This document shows, piece by piece, positions 63,702 through 64,000 of a stretch of DNA of 64,000 bases (position 1 is its first letter; each line of letters begins with the position of its first letter). This DNA comes from Pseudomonas fulva 12-X (GTDB lineage Bacteria > Pseudomonadota > Gammaproteobacteria > Pseudomonadales > Pseudomonadaceae), in NCBI RefSeq assembly GCF_000213805.1, contig NC_015556.1, forward strand, positions 2,728,001-2,792,000, read 5' to 3'. The translations under genes and the position numbers were made by a program. The notes below the pieces were generated by a model that searched no databases, had not been told where the DNA came from, and saw nothing but the letters and a program-made list of their open reading frames with translations.

Positions 63702-63995
63702 CAGGCTGCGCAACCAACCGCTGGTGTAGGCACCACCGAGCAAGAGCTGATCGATCCAGACCAGTTGGTGTAGCGCCACGATGCCCCAGAAAGTCAGCTG
63801 ATAGGACAACTTGCGCGTCTTGTGGCGAAAGGTTTGCTGAGCCACCAACGCACCCGGCCAGCCGCCCGCCAGTTCCACCAGATGGAGGGTCTTTTCCGGC
63901 GTGCGCTGGCGACCTTGCTGGGCACTGTTCTTGTCATGCCAGTAGAGGAAGAAGCACAGCACGCTCACCACGGGATAAAGCAGCGCCGGCCACAT
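63696..63995 (-). CDS. DUF1294 membrane protein, possibly continuing past window edge
   Basis: The 99-residue protein from an ATG at 63995 has the DUF1294 signature YWHDKNSAQQGRQRTPEKTLHLVELAGGWPGALVAQQTFRHKTRK and two to three hydrophobic helices. Many DUF1294 proteins carry an N-terminal cold-shock domain, and the window ends five bases upstream, so the true start may lie outside. The gene converges on YjbR. Confidence 0.85.
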   Translation of the reverse strand: MWPALLYPVVSVLCFFLYWHDKNSAQQGRQRTPEKTLHLVELAGGWPGALVAQQTFRHKTRKLSYQLTFWGIVALHQLVWIDQLLLGGAYTSGWLRSLL

Positions 63996-64000
63996 CGCGC

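Overview
This 64 kb window is a piece of a Pseudomonas chromosome. It is GC-rich and densely packed, almost entirely coding, and carries Pseudomonas signature genes: oprI, fabA-fabB, the moxR/DUF58/tgpA cluster, an acnD-prpF type methylcitrate cluster, ppsA/ppsR and a PA1611-like hybrid kinase. From memory, the gene order is a mosaic of blocks recognisable from P. aeruginosa. Protein details suggest the mendocina/oleovorans/alcaligenes side of the genus; that placement is inference. I saw no rRNA, tRNA, CRISPR array, prophage or complete insertion sequence.

Layout. 1-8 kb: zntB (cut by the window edge), rraA, an alpha/beta hydrolase, then ppsA with its divergent regulator ppsR and a LysE exporter. 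6.8-13.6 kb: a leftward propionate operon, gntR-prpB-prpC-acnD-prpF, without prpD and with two TGTCGACA operator-like sites in front. 14-17 kb: a tight three-gene operon of an exported retropepsin-like protease, a cysteine-free inactive transglutaminase/7TM protein and a RimK-like ATP-grasp ligase. This is the most interesting poorly understood system here. 17-22.5 kb: a degenerate PAPS-reductase-like gene, cysB, a universal stress protein, a thioredoxin-like protein and a PilZ protein whose divergent start codons overlap, a DAHP synthase, a GNAT protein and oprI. 22.5-31 kb: L,D-transpeptidase, tesA, the ybbA-ybbP ABC system, greB, DoxX and an MltF-type lytic transglycosylase. 31-41.5 kb: tatD, a chemoreceptor with an ANR-like box in front, a thioesterase, a CHAD protein, moxR-DUF58-tgpA and a second chemoreceptor. 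41.7-50.3 kb: small exported proteins, flavin reductase, patatin, AI-2E-type permease, DUF4892, two alpha/beta hydrolases, hotdog thioesterase, sixA, DUF4389 and gpsA. 50.5-55.5 kb: a periplasmic binding-like protein coupled to a hybrid histidine kinase, then fabA-fabB. 55.5-64 kb: DUF3859, amidohydrolase, an ECF sigma/anti-sigma pair followed by a DUF4394 protein, dienelactone hydrolase, azoreductase, a LysR-MFS-YjbR overlap operon and a DUF1294 protein at the right edge.

Non-coding structure worth noting: two copies of a roughly 150-bp MITE-like repeat in opposite orientation (about 2.6 kb and 28.3 kb), an 88-bp repeat with 10-bp terminal inverted repeats inside the propionate operon, several intrinsic terminators, and operator-like palindromes in front of gntR, cysB, fabA, tatD and azoR/lysR. 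All assignments come from reading the sequence and recalled family knowledge; no database search was run.
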